From the NCBI GenBank assembly GCA_900660155.1, contig CABFPE010000074.1:1778072-1842071 (forward strand): a DNA stretch of 64,000 nucleotides. Reading direction: 5' to 3'. Under the pieces are notes generated by a model. It saw only the letters and a program-made list of their open reading frames with translations. It did not search any database and was not told the DNA's origin. The stretch is from Hofstenia miamia (Eukaryota > Xenacoelomorpha > Acoela > Hofsteniidae). Shown one piece after another: positions 12,480 to 26,226 of the stretch (the first letter of the stretch is position 1; each line of letters opens with the position of its first letter). The position numbers were made by a program, and so were the translations under genes.

Positions 12480-14800
12480 AACATTTAATTTTTTTGAATT
12501 CAAATTTTCACAAAGTATAAATTAATTCTAGCTAATGATTTGCGCAATAATTTCATTTACAACAATTTCCTGCTTAATGGACCTTTAAACATACTCTTAA
12601 TTTTTGAGTTATAGCTTTTGCAATTTACCAATGTACACAAAATTTGTTAATTTAATGAAGCCATCTATCAATTTAGTGCTCATAAATCTGCACTGACGTA
12701 TTTCTACAATGCAAGACAACTAAATCTAAATAATTGTTTTCTTGATATTTTTCTTAATATTATAAATGTTTGAACATGTGTATAACATTTTTGTTGAAAA
12801 CTTTGTAAGAGATAATCAAAAAAATTATTTGAAATTACTGCATGATAATACATAAATATGTATAGTTTTAACATATTAGACTTCATGTAAATATTAACTT
12901 ACGTTAGAAAACGATATTAGACTTTAAGTGGAAAATAGAGTTTTGGAGCAGTAACTGACAATTTAGAAATTTACACTTTGATTGGCAAACTTGAAATTAC
13001 AGTTACAATGTTGTTCATATTTTGAGGATGGTTTTGAGTACTTTAGATTTTATTAAAATATTTAATCCAACTGATTTTATTAGTGCGATATTTAACTGAA
13101 GAAACACTATATTATGCAGTAGTGAGCTAATTGAATATGGAAATATTTATAAATATTATTTACACATGCAGGTTTTTTATTCATCAAGGCAAATATTAGT
13201 ATTTTTATAAAAGCAAAAATATGTATGGTCTACATTTGTATTAAAAGCACTAAAATAAGAACAACATTTAAAAATCTTGGTATATTCCAAAAATTTCAGT
13301 CAAATTTTACAGTCAAGGTTATTCAAAGAATAGAAATTAAATATTCATTTCCACAATAGAAAAAATTTACTATTTTTGTACAAATTTGTTGAAACTTGCC
13401 ATCAGCATAATTTTATATTTAATATTGCAAGCATTCTCCACTTCTTCATTTACTTTTTGTAGTTGCAAAGTGGGTTTGTGGAAGATTGACAATATTATTC
13501 TGTAGAAATTATATTATATATATATATAGGTTGGAATTGTTCTCATGGTAGACAGCGACGAAAATATCGTCATGTTTACACATATGTTGTAGCACTAGTT
13601 ATTACGGTATGAATTAATAAAACGTTTATGGACCAATCATTTATAAACTAAAAAACATGGACAAGTTGAACAAATTTAAAAAAATTGTAATTTTGCATAC
13701 TCAAGCAAAAACTCATGTCCGGATTTAAGTTTTATAACAATATTTCGTCAATAATGATCCATCCAAGTTCTATGCATTACTTAATTATTTATTTGTAAAT
13801 TCCTATAGTAAATACCTATTTTTATAGTATACTTTGTATTTTCTGCTAATTTATCATTGTTCATTGGTATATAAATTAACAGAATATAGAAAATCGTATC
13901 ATATACAATGCATGAAATATGTTACTAAATCCAAATACAAAATACTTTGTTATAAGGGATTTTTGCACTTCTTTCCCACATTTTTGCTAATTTTTTCTAT
14001 TTAAATTATTCTTCGTTTTAATCAATACCTGATAAATAGTGGAATTTTTATCTAAAAACGACCATTCATTGAACTTAACCTTAAGACTCCTGGCGTCTTA
14101 CTTATAAGACAGTTTCCCACATTTACAAAGAATTTTCTGCAAGCCTATTAGCAAATTTTGAAAATCTTGGGGTATGGATAGGTCTATTAAGGAGCATACT
14201 TGAATACAATGTTGAATTTCTATTAAAGCGTATGGCTGTGGCTGAGATTTTTGAAAAAAAGTAACAAGTTTTCCTTGAAAATTTCTAATTTTTGAAAAAA
14301 TCAAATTTTCTCCATAATTATGTTCATGCATTTATAAAGGCTTGAGTCCATGGAAGCAACAAAAGTTTTGAATGTTTCTTGAGAGGTCCTAAGATAACCC
14401 ATTGAGGCTTGATGTGCGCACAGTCAGAGGCTGCGGTCGCAGGGACGAAGGTTATAAGCGCTTAAAAATGTTTTATGTGATCATGAAAATCTCTTAAAAA
14501 TCCCAAGCCTGTTTAAGGTTAAAGCAGTCATTTAGGAAGAGAAGAGATGTTTGGAGATATTTGAGTTTATATATAATGGAGTGCATATGCAGATGAATTT
14601 AGTAATACGGAGTTTTATGTTTATTACGTTATGCTGATGCTTCGACCTGCTCTTATTCCAAATGCAGAGTTGGCTTTAGTCTGCGCTTGGCCTTGTTCAA
14701 AATTAATAACAAGGTGCCTGTCGTTATAATATAGGTTTCACACCTTTATATATTTATGGTAAAACTATTTTCATCTATTCTTTCTGCAAGCTACCTCTTA
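12480..14800. other. No gene seen; intergenic
   Basis: AT-rich. The frames at 12704-12886 and 14098-14331 (minus) lack recognisable features. 14340-14530 has mixed composition but no identifiable element. Confidence 0.55.
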
Positions 14801-14829
14801 ACTAACCTTAATAAGAACATGCAGATATA

Positions 14830-15180
14830 TTTCGACTTACAAAGTCATCGTCAGTTTTACAAATTATTCCGTCTAAATTTACTAGATTTTACAATAATAA
14901 TTATAATTTTTTAAATTTTAAAAAGTGGTAAATTTAATTTATAAATATAGTCTTCTTTTGTGTTCAAACTTGGTTGCAAGGATTTTATAAAAATACTCTC
15001 AATTTTTAAATTACTTGATCTTGATGTCTGATGTAATATGTTTGTTTCAAAAATTATTCCGCACTTAATTAGATGATTCGATATATTAGAACTGGTCTCA
15101 TGTTCTTTAATTCTTCTTGATAGTTGCCTACTAGAAGAACCTCTTAACTGCTGTAAAGAATTCGTACTTTGCCATAAGAA
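14830..15180 (-). mobile_element. Penelope-like retroelement fragment (GIY-YIG endonuclease end)
   Basis: The minus strand encodes SSSRQLSRRIKEHETSSN, then a His-Leu-rich stretch and ESIFIKSLQPSLNTKED. This matches the end of a GIY-YIG nuclease (RxxEH, then E...IK...P.LN), as in Penelope-like elements. Downstream lies CTGACGATGACTTTGTAAG followed by TCGAAAT, the short inverted motif often seen beside such elements. The reverse transcriptase part is not present. A relic. Confidence 0.7.
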
Positions 15181-15199
15181 TAACTATCCTAACACTTTC

Positions 15200-17255
15200 T
15201 TGTATTGTGTATATTTTAAATGGTGCTGAAACTGAAAACAAAATCAAATAATTAAAATCGTACTGTAAAACAAAATTTTAATGTCTCTTGCTCATTGTAT
15301 ACAAGTTCCAATATTTTCAGAAATATATTTTTGATGTAAAAACAATTTAAAAATGGATGATGACTCTTTGAACACCCTGTATATATTTACTTTAAATAAT
15401 TTTTCAAGGTTTTTGTGCATTGGTGATAAATTCATAAATTTGGTTTTTTCAATGCTTACTTTTTTTTGATTGCTTGCAAAATAGTCGTTTATTTTTTGTA
15501 CACCAGTTTGCAAGATAAACAATGCTAATAATAATAATAAAAGTTAAACAAACAAAGTAATAATAATTATTGCACTCTATTATATTTACTNTATAATGAA
15601 TAAACTTTCGTGAACGCTAAAATCCTATTTTTACGTGCGTGAGCTTAGCTGACTTTGCCAACTTTGAGTACATACGCCATGTAGACACCACATTACTTGC
15701 TGTTGCTTACATTAATTGTATACATACTTATGGGCATCCTATATATATATACATGATTATTTATTTATTTATTTACTATTCAATCAGCAATTACGAAGTT
15801 TTAAGATATATTTACAAGTTTTTAACTGCAATAGACCCATGCGATGAGTTTAGGCAACCCACTGCTTTCTGTAAATGCGTTGAGTTTGTTTTATACCAAA
15901 ATTGCTTTCATTGACTTCCTATGATGTTTCGCATTTTATGAAGGATCTGTTGGACCCTTCTTGAACGGGAAATTCCAAAATTGTTTTATGGTGAAGCAAC
16001 ACCCTCGCGTTTGTAGCTGTGACTACTTTTCTTTGCCCGCAAGCCGATGGTCCACAGAAGCATCTAAGAGTGTTGATGAATGGTGTCAGTAACGTGGGTT
16101 AATCACCTTCTTCTTTATGCAAACATTTAGCAAAGAAAGACATAACTTATATATACATTTAATTTTCTATTTCTGTCAATTCGTTTACAATACTAGAATT
16201 TTTTTGATTCCTAGCAGACCAACTATTCAACGCATTTGAAGATATGTAACATAATATAAGCATTGATAAGTTGTGTATTTGTACTACAGAATGAGAAAAA
16301 ACTATAATGCGATTTTAAGTAATATATTTTATCTAGATGAAGCCCAACTGATCTCACTTGCAGAGAACTGGTTAAACATGGCTATTAGAAAACAATTTTG
16401 ATAAAAGATAGTATCTATTAATTCCAATATTAATTATTTGAAAAAGGAAATACAATAGTAATGATCCATAAATTTACATTAGACACGCTTCTTGTTTATT
16501 TTTGCTAGTTAAGTATATTTTAGGGAGCAGAAGTTACCAGTATTCAAGCAAAAAAAACTTGAGTACATTATCAAATTACTCATATATTTTAAACTGCAAA
16601 TATAATTGCATGTTTCTTGTAAATTTACTATATACTTATAAGCAACAACAAATCTTACCACACACTCGGGCAGCACAGATTAGGGTCCTGCGAATACTAT
16701 AAACTTCGAGTCAGATTTAATATTGAATAGTACCTGTCCCGTTTGAGACAATATATTTAATAACATCATGATATTAAAATGATGTATGTTAAGTTGATAG
16801 CGTCTCTCTTCAGAACAAAATATTAAGATTGTATTGTTTATAATTTCTTAAAATCAATTTCACTTTCTAATCATTGGTAAGAGTTATGTTAATACGTAAT
16901 TACCACAGATGGCGCTTTCAAGTGGATAGATATACTTCACACAATTCCTTTGTTCAATTTAAGGGTTAATTCTACATCTACATACTGCATTTTATAATTA
17001 TTAATTCATAATTTCTAGCTGATTACAAATGTATCTCATTGTACTTGGAAACCATTTGATCACTTAATGGTAACTTTACATGTATAACATTGAGAGGCCT
17101 GTGTGCGTAGACAAGACTCAAGCTTCGAAATCCGACTTGACTCGACTCGAATCAAAAATATTTGTACTTGCAAGGCCCTGTTAGAGACACAATTTGCTGT
17201 AAAAAATTGTTTGTATCTATTTTGGATCTAAATTTCAATTGTGTAAAAGATTTTG
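15200..17255. other. No gene seen; intergenic
   Basis: Contains a single N at 15591. Frames at 15639-15914 and 16502-16702 have no recognisable domain. 15930-16110 has more balanced composition (for example CCCGCAAGCCGATGGTCCAC) but I could not identify it. Confidence 0.55.
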
Positions 17256-17435
17256 TTAACACTGGAGCTCCGAACCGGTCATTTGTGACCGTTTTTGATG
17301 CAAATGTTAAACAACTTCTTACTACATGTAAAAATTTTTACAAGTTTACACCTATATTCACTAATTCTTCTGTAAAGTACGAATTGATGACATTTTTGGA
17401 AAACAGACAGACTTAGATATTAAAAATCATTAATA

Positions 17436-18280
17436 CCCCTTAAACTCCGAAAACCGGTCATTAATAATAATAATAATAATAATCAATGACTTTATTTAGC
17501 CGCTGAAGGCATACACAACAAAGAAAATAAAAACAAGTCAAGTTTTACGGCAGCGAGGACAGTCACAGGAGATGATATAATAGCAAATGGAAGAGTAGGC
17601 GAAGTTGGAGAAGGGCTCAGCAAAGAGGAAAGCCATCAAAGATTTCTTGAAGCTCGGTGGCGGGGAAAAGAAATCAATCGCTGTTGGAGGGTTGAGAGTC
17701 AATTAGCAGCAGTAGAAGCACGATTGAAAAACGAGTGAAGGGTGCGATGTTTCTTTGTACGACGAATGGAGAAGGTGACAACATCATCAGAGCGAGTGCA
17801 GCAGGAATTAGAGAACTTAATGATATCAAAAGGATCAAGATCCAATTTGCGAGTCAGTAGTCGATTGAACAGAAGGAGATCACAGGCATGGAAGTAGAGT
17901 GACAGCGGGAGAGTGGAGAATTTCAGCAGAGCGTCTTTATAGTCCAAAGAGGAAATCCATTTGAAAGCGCGTTTCTGGAAACGTTCCATGGAGTGGAACA
18001 AAGCACCCAGACTAAACATTTAATGCATGCGTTTGTGTAGTTATATTTATGCAGTAATATACTTGATATTGAGCATGTATTTAACAGTTTTCATCGTTTT
18101 AGTTAACAATTAATGGCAAGAGAAGCAGCAAAACGGGCTCTTAATCAAATTATGTGGGATATTGCATCAGATAGCAGTAGCAGTGTTTATTAAATAAGAA
18201 CCTGAATGCCTGTATAAATCTCACTGTAATAAATGCTACACAAATACTGGTCATTTATGACCGGATTAGGAATTAAAGGG
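17436..18280. mobile_element. piggyBac-like nonautonomous element (tentative)
   Basis: Left CCCCTTAAACTCCGAAAACC then GGTCATT, and right (reversed) CCCTTTAATTCCTAATCC then GGTCATA, align as imperfect inverted repeats. TTAA lies at both ends (17440-17443, 18273-18276). A short frame near 18112 reads MAREAAKRALNQIMWD then ASDSSSS, like the acidic start of piggyBac transposases. A LINE 3' end sits inside. Confidence 0.45.
17462..18019 (-). mobile_element. LINE 3' end with (TTA)n tail
   Basis: The frame 17699-18019 (minus) encodes ERFQKRAFKWISSLDYKDAL, LPLSLYFHACDLLLFNRLL and a final TLHSFFNRASTAAN: the C-terminus of a non-LTR reverse transcriptase. It is followed by a 3' UTR and a TTA tail (17462-17483). 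5' truncated. Confidence 0.8.
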
Positions 18281-18284
18281 TGTA

Positions 18285-19150
18285 ATAAATTTTCAGAGAT
18301 CTAGTGTTAAAATTGTTCGTTAATCTTTGAATAGAGTACATTGTAACAACAAAAAGTAAAACGAATTTACTAAGTTTTAGACTCCGTAAACAGCTGTTGG
18401 GATATTTGCTAAGTCTTTTAATTGAAATCGCCAGTTCTTAATGAGAACATTGAATTGCTTTTAAATGGCAAAGAAAGAGTTGAATGTAATTCTTAAATAT
18501 TTAAAATTATCTAATTGTTTTAAGTGCCAGCAATATTTAACATAGCCGAGAACATTTTTTGGAATTCGGTTTTGGTTTTATAATACAAACTTTGATAGCA
18601 AATATTCACAATAATTAAATATTGATCAAGAAGTACCGTCAAGGGTCGATTTAAATATCTATATTACTTGCACTACAAATGAAATGTCTAAATCTTTTAA
18701 ATCATCTATTTCTTCAATGTGCCAGTGCTAAACGTAATTTAAACGGAGACAGAAACGTTTACTTAGCTTCTAGGTAACAACTGGAAAAAAAATAGAAATA
18801 TTTATCTATTTTTTCGAAATGAATAAATTGAAAAACAAATTATTGCTATTTTCTCAAAAAAGGACATATTGAATTTAGAAAACATATTGAAAAGTCGTGA
18901 ACAAAATATACGTTTCCATCAGTATTTTAATGAAAAATTAAAAAAATTGCTCCAAAATTTAAATTATTTATCAAAAGAGGTATATCGGAAAATCTTATCA
19001 CTAAATATAAATATATATATATATATATTATATATAATGTATATATATATTATATATATACATATTATATATATTTATATGTATATGATATATACAATTA
19101 ACAGTTATTGTTTGTGGACTTAGTAGCAGTGTATGGTGCAGCAATGACTT
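18285..19150. other. No gene seen
   Basis: AT-rich, ending in a long TA tract (18998-19095). Confidence 0.6.
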
Positions 19151-19152
19151 TC

Positions 19153-20035
19153 AATGTTTGAACGCAATGCAATATTTCTTAGGTATCAGAGGGGGGCTTT
19201 CCTATAATTTTTGTAAAAATCCAAAACTTTGGAAGATCACAGTAACAATATTTTGGATTAGTTGTTTTTTGAAAAAAATCTATTTTATGTGTTTTGTTTT
19301 TTCATATTTTAAGATGTTGATAGTGTCCCCAGTAGAAAATTCGAATCCAGATTACTGACCAGTCATTTGTCAAGGCTGCTTTTAACGTGTTTTAAACATT
19401 TGTTGATGTGATATTTTTTAATTTTCTTCTTTTAGGGGGGGGGGTACCTCCAATATTGTGACGTCATGCAAAAGGTTCCCATTTAAAAACGTGACAGAGC
19501 GTGATGAAGGGGGAGGGAGGTGTCAAAAAGACAAATTTAACATGACGTAATTATTGAATGCTCTCCAGTAGAAAAACGGATCTAATGTACTAANAATGTT
19601 TGAACGCAATGCAATATTTCTTAGGTATCAGAGGGGGGCTTTCCTATAATTTTTGTAAAAATCCAAAACTTTGGAAGATCACAGTAACAATATTTTGGAT
19701 TAGTTGTTTTTTGAAAAAAATCTATTTTATGTGTTTTGTTTTTTCATATTTTAAGATGTTGATAGTGTCCCCAGTAGAAAATTCGAATCCAGATTACTGA
19801 CCAGTCATTTGTCAAGGCTGCTTTTAACGTGTTTTAAACATTTGTTGATGTGATATTTTTTAATTTTCTTCTTTTAGGGGGGGGGGTACCTCCAATATTG
19901 TGACGTCATGCAAAAGGTTCCCATTTAAAAACGTGACAGAGCGTGATGAAGGGGGAGGGAGGTGTCAAAAAGACAAATTTAACATGACGTAATTATTGAA
20001 TGCTCTCCAGTAGAAAAACGGATCTAATGTACTAA
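19153..20035. repeat. 441-bp exact tandem duplication across a single N (probable artefact)
   Basis: 19153-19593 and 19595-20035 are identical by eye, separated by one N at 19594. The unit includes G-rich runs and TGACGTCA, and looks like a dispersed repeat end (GATGAAGGGGGAGGGAGGTG). The exact match plus N suggests unmerged contig ends. Confidence 0.85.
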
Positions 20036-23000
20036 ATTTAATATCAATATTTACGCATCATTCACACGCATATTAATTAATGACACTATGTAATTAAATA
20101 ACAACAGAATTGCATTTTTAGAAACAATTTCCTTTTAAAACCTGAATTTTGAAAAATAAATTAATTTTAGTCTAAAATTAGAAGCAAGTTTCAAATATCT
20201 TAAAAAAAATTTATTTCCTTTGTAGAATTATAGGTATGTTTTCAAATATTTTGCACATTTACAGAAGTAGTTAACAAAAAGTTGCTTTGAATGACTTATA
20301 ATTTTTTGTCAATATGCGATACATATTATTCGCGTCTTATATTCTTAATTTGATTTTAAGCTGTTTCATCTTTTGTTTAAACTTTGTGTCTGGTTCTCGA
20401 AGCTATTTAGATAAACTATCAATTGTGAAAATTTATCTGAATAAAGAACGTCTTATCTTTTCTCATTACAATAAGAAGTACATTGATTGTAACACTGAAT
20501 GATTCAGTATCGATGTACAAAATATAGAGACAATATACTCTGGAAATGGCACCAGGGAAATTTCTATTTCTAATAAACTAGGTAGACTTTATTACAAAAT
20601 TTCCGTCAAATTAGTAATATTAAAATAGCATTATGCTTAAATTTAGTATATTAGCATCGTAATAAATAGTAAAAGAAAAAAATTACTTTAAGAATATTTA
20701 ATAAATAAACTGTATAAGAATATTACAAATATAATTTTTCCCCTTAGTTTATGGTTTATGTAATTTCTATCAGTTGAATATCTTGATTGTACCATTGGAA
20801 GCATTATCATGAGCCCAATGGAGCCGTCAGAAGTATCTCAATGCTAAGCTGGTAAATATAGGTTTTAAGATCAAACTTTAAACTACATGATCTAAAGGAA
20901 GAATTTATGATCTAGCTGCTTTAATCCTTATCAGGACGTCTGAAACTTTCGGACTTCTATCAACATTTTGTTGACGTTATATTATTCACTATGTAACTCA
21001 AAGGTATATGTTGAAGACAATATTTAATGAAATTTGTATACATATCTACTACTGCATGTGATTGAAATGAAATTTACAAGACCTCCGTATTAGACATCTT
21101 CTTTGTTGCAAGTTAAGGGGACCATGGTCATGCAGCAGTTAATAAATTCATCATATTTCCTTGTAAACTTAATTTCTACTTCCTCATAAACTATTTTTTG
21201 ACCGAATGGCACTAGTATTTGGCAAACGTTAACTAAAATGTATTTTTCAGGAACTGATGCGAATTTTTTCACTGAAACTAAGTTACAAAAAATACTTCAA
21301 CTAATGGCCGTGCTACACAACAGTTCTCTAGCATTGATGAGTTCTCCTTTCTATAGCAGGTCCATCAACACGTTCAACCAGGGCTGCGTGCTGTGCACCT
21401 GACATGGTATGAGATTTTCTGGCTTCATGGGTGCAGTTTATGGTATGGACATGTATAAAAAAGCGAAATTTTTTAGCCATCCATAATGGCCATATTCTAT
21501 ATTTCATCCATGCATTATGGAAATAATGACAATTATGTAAAATTTGAAAAATGAGGGTGACATGTACACAGAGCAGGAGGTAAAGCCATATTAAATTATA
21601 TTTTGCTAGCCTAATAAATTAATCAAGTTTATTCGAACACATAGTAGATTATCGTCCATTATTGGTAATAAATTGGAATAAAAATAATTGATCAAAAAAT
21701 CAGTACACAGTAAAAGTTTTTCAAGAGATTAATAGTGCTCCATTTCAAATATTTCTGTTAGAACTAAGAAAACGTTTTTCTTCTAAATGAACAAGTGCTC
21801 TCAACAAAATTTAATTCATTTAGATTTGATAATGTGAAGGTGCAAACGTTAAAAATTGGAAACTATTTAATCATTAGAATTTGTTCACAATCTACTGAAA
21901 CTGCTTACTAAAGTTTTGCAACACCTTTAAAAGTTTTTATCTTATCAAAATGAATTGTTGTTATTTTGTTTAAAAAAAATGTAAAATATGTACTTACACA
22001 TTCAAATAGTATAGATATAGCATATAATATATATGACATTAAAGTTACAATTTTCTTGAAAATCAATATAAATTCTGTATATGTAGCAATAAATTTATGG
22101 ATTTCCATTTTAAAGCTTGCAATCCATAATTGGAATAATAATTTTTCTGCCATTTCACTATGGCAACATAATGGCGTGATAGCATACCATAATAGGCACC
22201 TCTGTCTGTTTACCACTACTAACTATAGTCTTAGATTATACCCACTCCCAGCTTTCTTATAAAAATGTAATCGAATGAACTGCTACTAGTGAAACACTTT
22301 TTTACTGCTGTAAAATTAGCCAGAAAATATGTGTTAACAGATGTTTAAATGTTTCTATTTTCTTGATATGCTAAATATATTGAATTTAATACTACAATAC
22401 TAAAATTATTTGGTTTGGTTAGTGATCAATGGCTAAAGCTTGAAAACTACATCATTGTATCAAATAAAGTGATATTGATGACCAAAAGTGTTTTTGAATC
22501 GAGGATGTGGAGAGGGGGAAGGACAAATGTCCCAACAGGGACATGCCTCTTGGCCCTCCCTTTACTACGGCCTTATTCAAACCACTAACAATAACTTTAG
22601 GAGACGCTTTCTGTATGATATTGACTTACGAAGAACACTGTAAAGCAGACACTCTGGTTAAAATTGACACAGACCTAAAAAACTCAAAGACATCAATGTT
22701 AATGAATGATGAACACTTGGAGATACTAGGATTCTTTCGTCAATGAATTTGGTGGCAAGGTTTCATTATTTTCTTGATCGTTGGCTGTTGAAATCGACCG
22801 TTAAGATAGTTATCAGCAAATGAGAAACATTCTCCAAAAATGTTTTCTTCCAAATTATGTGTGCATTGCTACATTCTACATCAATGAAGTCATAAAAGAA
22901 ACGAAAATTTTTTACATTTACGTTTGTTCCAGAAGAAAATTCGAATAAAGTTTTCATAAAAAATGTGAACAATATTTTTCAAGTGATTGCAGTCTGGCAT

Positions 23001-23895
23001 GAGAAACAGAAATGTTTGTACATTCAAGATATATTTCTCTCATGTGCTTTTATTCATGCTCCTATAGAATACCTCTTATTGACAAGATACATCTTTTTGA
23101 GATACAAAAATGTGCATGATGTTTTAAAAATATGATAGACAAACTGATAAGGGTGAATAAGGCTCCATATGGAAACAGGAAGAAATCAAGTGAAAGTAAT
23201 CCATGAAAATTATCCACTTATTATTTGATTTTGGAACATATAATGGTGTAGAGAATATGGGAGACTTACTCGTAACTAATTAAACAATACCCGCATATAA
23301 ATGTTCCTGAAGGATTTCATCATGTTTTATCAGGTCGTTTAATTTGACTACATATGGACGAAATGAATGACAATTAATGTGAATGCCAAGAGCTGTAGCA
23401 TACCAATGAATCTAACTAAGGCATCCCAATTTGCATCACCAGAGGCATAGCTTTAAATGGAGTGTGACAGAGACTAGAGAATCCGAAGAATCCGATCGGT
23501 AGTGAAGGAAAGACGATCAAAATCTTAGAGAAAAACACAAAAGATGAAGCTTTGAGGCGATCTACAAAAGCTAATAATTCACCTAATTGTTTAGACGCAT
23601 GAATATCTTCTAATATGTCAGTCTATGGCTTGTGATATTTTATCTAACAGTTCGACTTTAAGTGCTTACAAAGGAAACCGTAAAGTTGCAGAGTCTGAAA
23701 TTCCGGATGAATTGTAATTCTTGATAAATACGAAGATAATCAGCGCTGCAAATATAATGACAGATTATGAAAATTGAGTCTGAATTGCTAAACGATGCAT
23801 CGCAAAAAAACACCAGCACTAAATGTAGCTAAAGCAGTTGTGGAAGATACAAAAAGACTCGAATTCTGCGGGATACCCAGTTCAAGACTCTTTTC
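20036..23895. other. No gene seen; intergenic
   Basis: AT-rich. The frame at 22507-22746 and the overlapping frames near 21908-22262 show no domain. 21300-21440 has mixed composition, unidentified. Confidence 0.55.
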
Positions 23896-25085
23896 TTATA
23901 GAATAGAATATAGAATAGAATTTCTTATTAAGTGTAGTACATTGGCATAATTATACACCTCAACAAAAGCTGCTAATACTACACTTAATTCGTCAATAAC
24001 AACATAAAATACACAAAAACTATAAAAACATAATAACAAAAATCATGGATTCGGAATTATCAGTTTACCCAGTTTATTGCTAATTAATGATATCTTTTAA
24101 GGAACTGGAATCCTTTCCATGATGTAGAACTTATTTTAGGGATATATTGTTTAAGGAGGTAGTTATTAATTTGATTTTTAAATTTAATTCGGTTTTTGAT
24201 TCGCTTTATTTCAATTGGTAAGTTATTCCATAGATCAACTGCTGAGTTTAAAAATGAATTTTTAAGAAAATGCTTCTTGAACTTCACTTTACTGAATTTT
24301 GATGCCCTCGAATGATAAGTTGAACACGCATATAGGGGAAATTGCAGTTTACTATAAGGTGAGCGCTGGTTTGAGATATCCCAAAATTTTATTAATGAAA
24401 AGTATCTTATGAAATATGAAGCATCATTAATACAATATAAACGTTTTCCATTCTTAGTAGAATAATTTTCGTCATAAACATTAGCTGCCCATTTGATTTG
24501 TGAATCAATTTTATTTATTAATGAGTGGTATATGTTATTAAATAAGATATTGCAGTATCTGTAATAACTTAATACTAGGGAGTTAACTAACATTAATTTC
24601 ATCTTTGCATTTATATAATTAGCTACATGCGCAATAGTTTTAATTCCCATTGCCATTTTGCGTAACACTATGCGTATGTGATTTGAATAGTTTAATTTAT
24701 TGTCAATTGTTACTCCAAGATATTTGAAAGTTTCAACTTGAGCAATTTTTGACCCCGAAAAATTTAAAATATATGATCGATGATCTTTATTAAATGGAGA
24801 CATAACACAGAATTCTGTTTTAGTGGGATTTACAGTTAAATTAAGAATATTGAAATATCTTAGCAATTGAGATAGATTTTTTTCTAATTTACTAATCGAC
24901 GTTTCTATTTGATAATCATATGTGTATATATGTACATGTATCGTCAGCATACTGTACTATTCCGTAATCATTGCTTAAACTGCAATTTAAATCGGATGCA
25001 ATGACAAAGTTTTTGAACCTAAAATTAGAAATAATCTTCATAGAATCTTCTTTCAGTATGCGAAGATTAAATCGTATAACGACAA
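23896..25085 (-). mobile_element. LINE, C-terminal half of reverse transcriptase with (TTCTA)n tail
   Basis: The minus strand encodes the catalytic box GIVQYADDTC near 24940-24965, then in another frame (24084-24950) NLTVNPTKTEFCVMSPF, VETFKYLGVTIDNKLNYSNH and LWNNLPIEIKRIKNR. This is the usual Jockey/CR1-type order. A frameshift and stop separate the YADD box from the rest. A TTCTA-like tail ends it at 23896-23930. Confidence 0.9.
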
Positions 25086-25438
25086 TTTTAGCTTTATTAT
25101 TATAGTTTTATATCCATCCATGCAAATCAAATACTCGCTTTTTTATTGAAAATAACCAAATATAATTAAAATTTTTGAATCAAATAATCAAAAAAACTTG
25201 AATCCCAGCTCAAATTTCATCAATTATGTACACCTAAATTTCTAAAATCTAAACAATAAATATTTCAAGTACCAAAAATTCATTGCATGCTCTAAAAATG
25301 ATATAAGTCTCACTATTTCTGAGCTTGCTTAGAATTTCCCAGCTTTTGTAAAAAAAATTGTTAAGTAATTATTTGTAAGCCTTTTGCAGACAGTAAAATG
25401 AAAGATGTTTAACAAAGGGCTATTTATTAAAATTTAGT

Positions 25439-25605
25439 GTTTCTATGGTACTTTGGCGTTATCTCTCTCCCCCCCCTCAAATATAATGAAATATCAATAT
25501 AAAATTATAATATTAACCCCAACCCCAACCTTAACAGTAACCCAACCCATGACCATAACCTAAGCCAACCCGCACATTAGTCTTAACCCTAACCCAAACA
25601 TTATG
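25439..25605 (-). repeat. Telomere-like dispersed repeat, copy 1 (inverted)
   Basis: Degenerate CCCTAA-type repeats (AACCCCAACC, TTAACCCTAACCC) joined to a C-rich run and GGCGTTATCTC. The reverse complement matches 28170-28340 in order and in its end motif GGGGAGATAACGC. Confidence 0.75.
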
Positions 25606-26226
25606 TAGAAGAATATGGAAAATTATTATTTTAATATCAGTAAGTTTCAATATGAATTATCAAAACATTCATTTTAAATTGATACAAAAATATAATTACA
25701 ATCATTCAAAATCATCTATCCATTTAAAAATCCAAATATTTAGTTACTATTAACTAAAAATGTTAAAAATACTAAAGTTCAATTAAGCATTGAATTATGT
25801 AGTTTGTCTATATCCTCTTCACAATTAGCTTCATTCGTTTGCAGGCTATCCACTGTGTTTTCTATACATGTGACATGTATGTGATTTCCGCAACTAAGTA
25901 ATAAAGCAATTTGAATGAAGGAAAAGTCCAGCTTTAAAGTCAAATTGCTAGCATTACTTATATAATCCTCGTTTCGGTGCACATGGCAGCAATGGAGTTT
26001 TCTATTGGAATGCTTTCTTTGAGCGCTCTCAAACCATGGAGAAAATATTGTGCTTCTCAGAAGTGCAAAGCTGATTTCAGTTCTGAGATGCCTGATTACA
26101 TCTGAGTAGGACTTCTTCCTCGTCTACGCTACTTTCAGAGCAATTTGCTTAATGGTCTAATGAGTTGAGCGGCTGCATCCTCCAGTCGTCGCAAAGATCA
26201 AAGCAGTGAAGGAGCTATATGAATTA

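Noticed and set aside
15591-15591. Single N as another false duplication
   Set aside because: No repeated sequence was found on its two sides. The N at 28161 likewise lacks flanking duplication.
17100-17160. ACTCGACTCGAATC motifs as a sixth GAGCC-family MITE
   Set aside because: The motif differs from GAGCC, and neither CAGACTTG nor the core sequence is present.
22507-22746. 79-codon plus ORF starting MERGKDKCPNRDMP
   Set aside because: The start lies in a GC-richer patch resembling repeat ends elsewhere, but there is no domain or second copy to define it.
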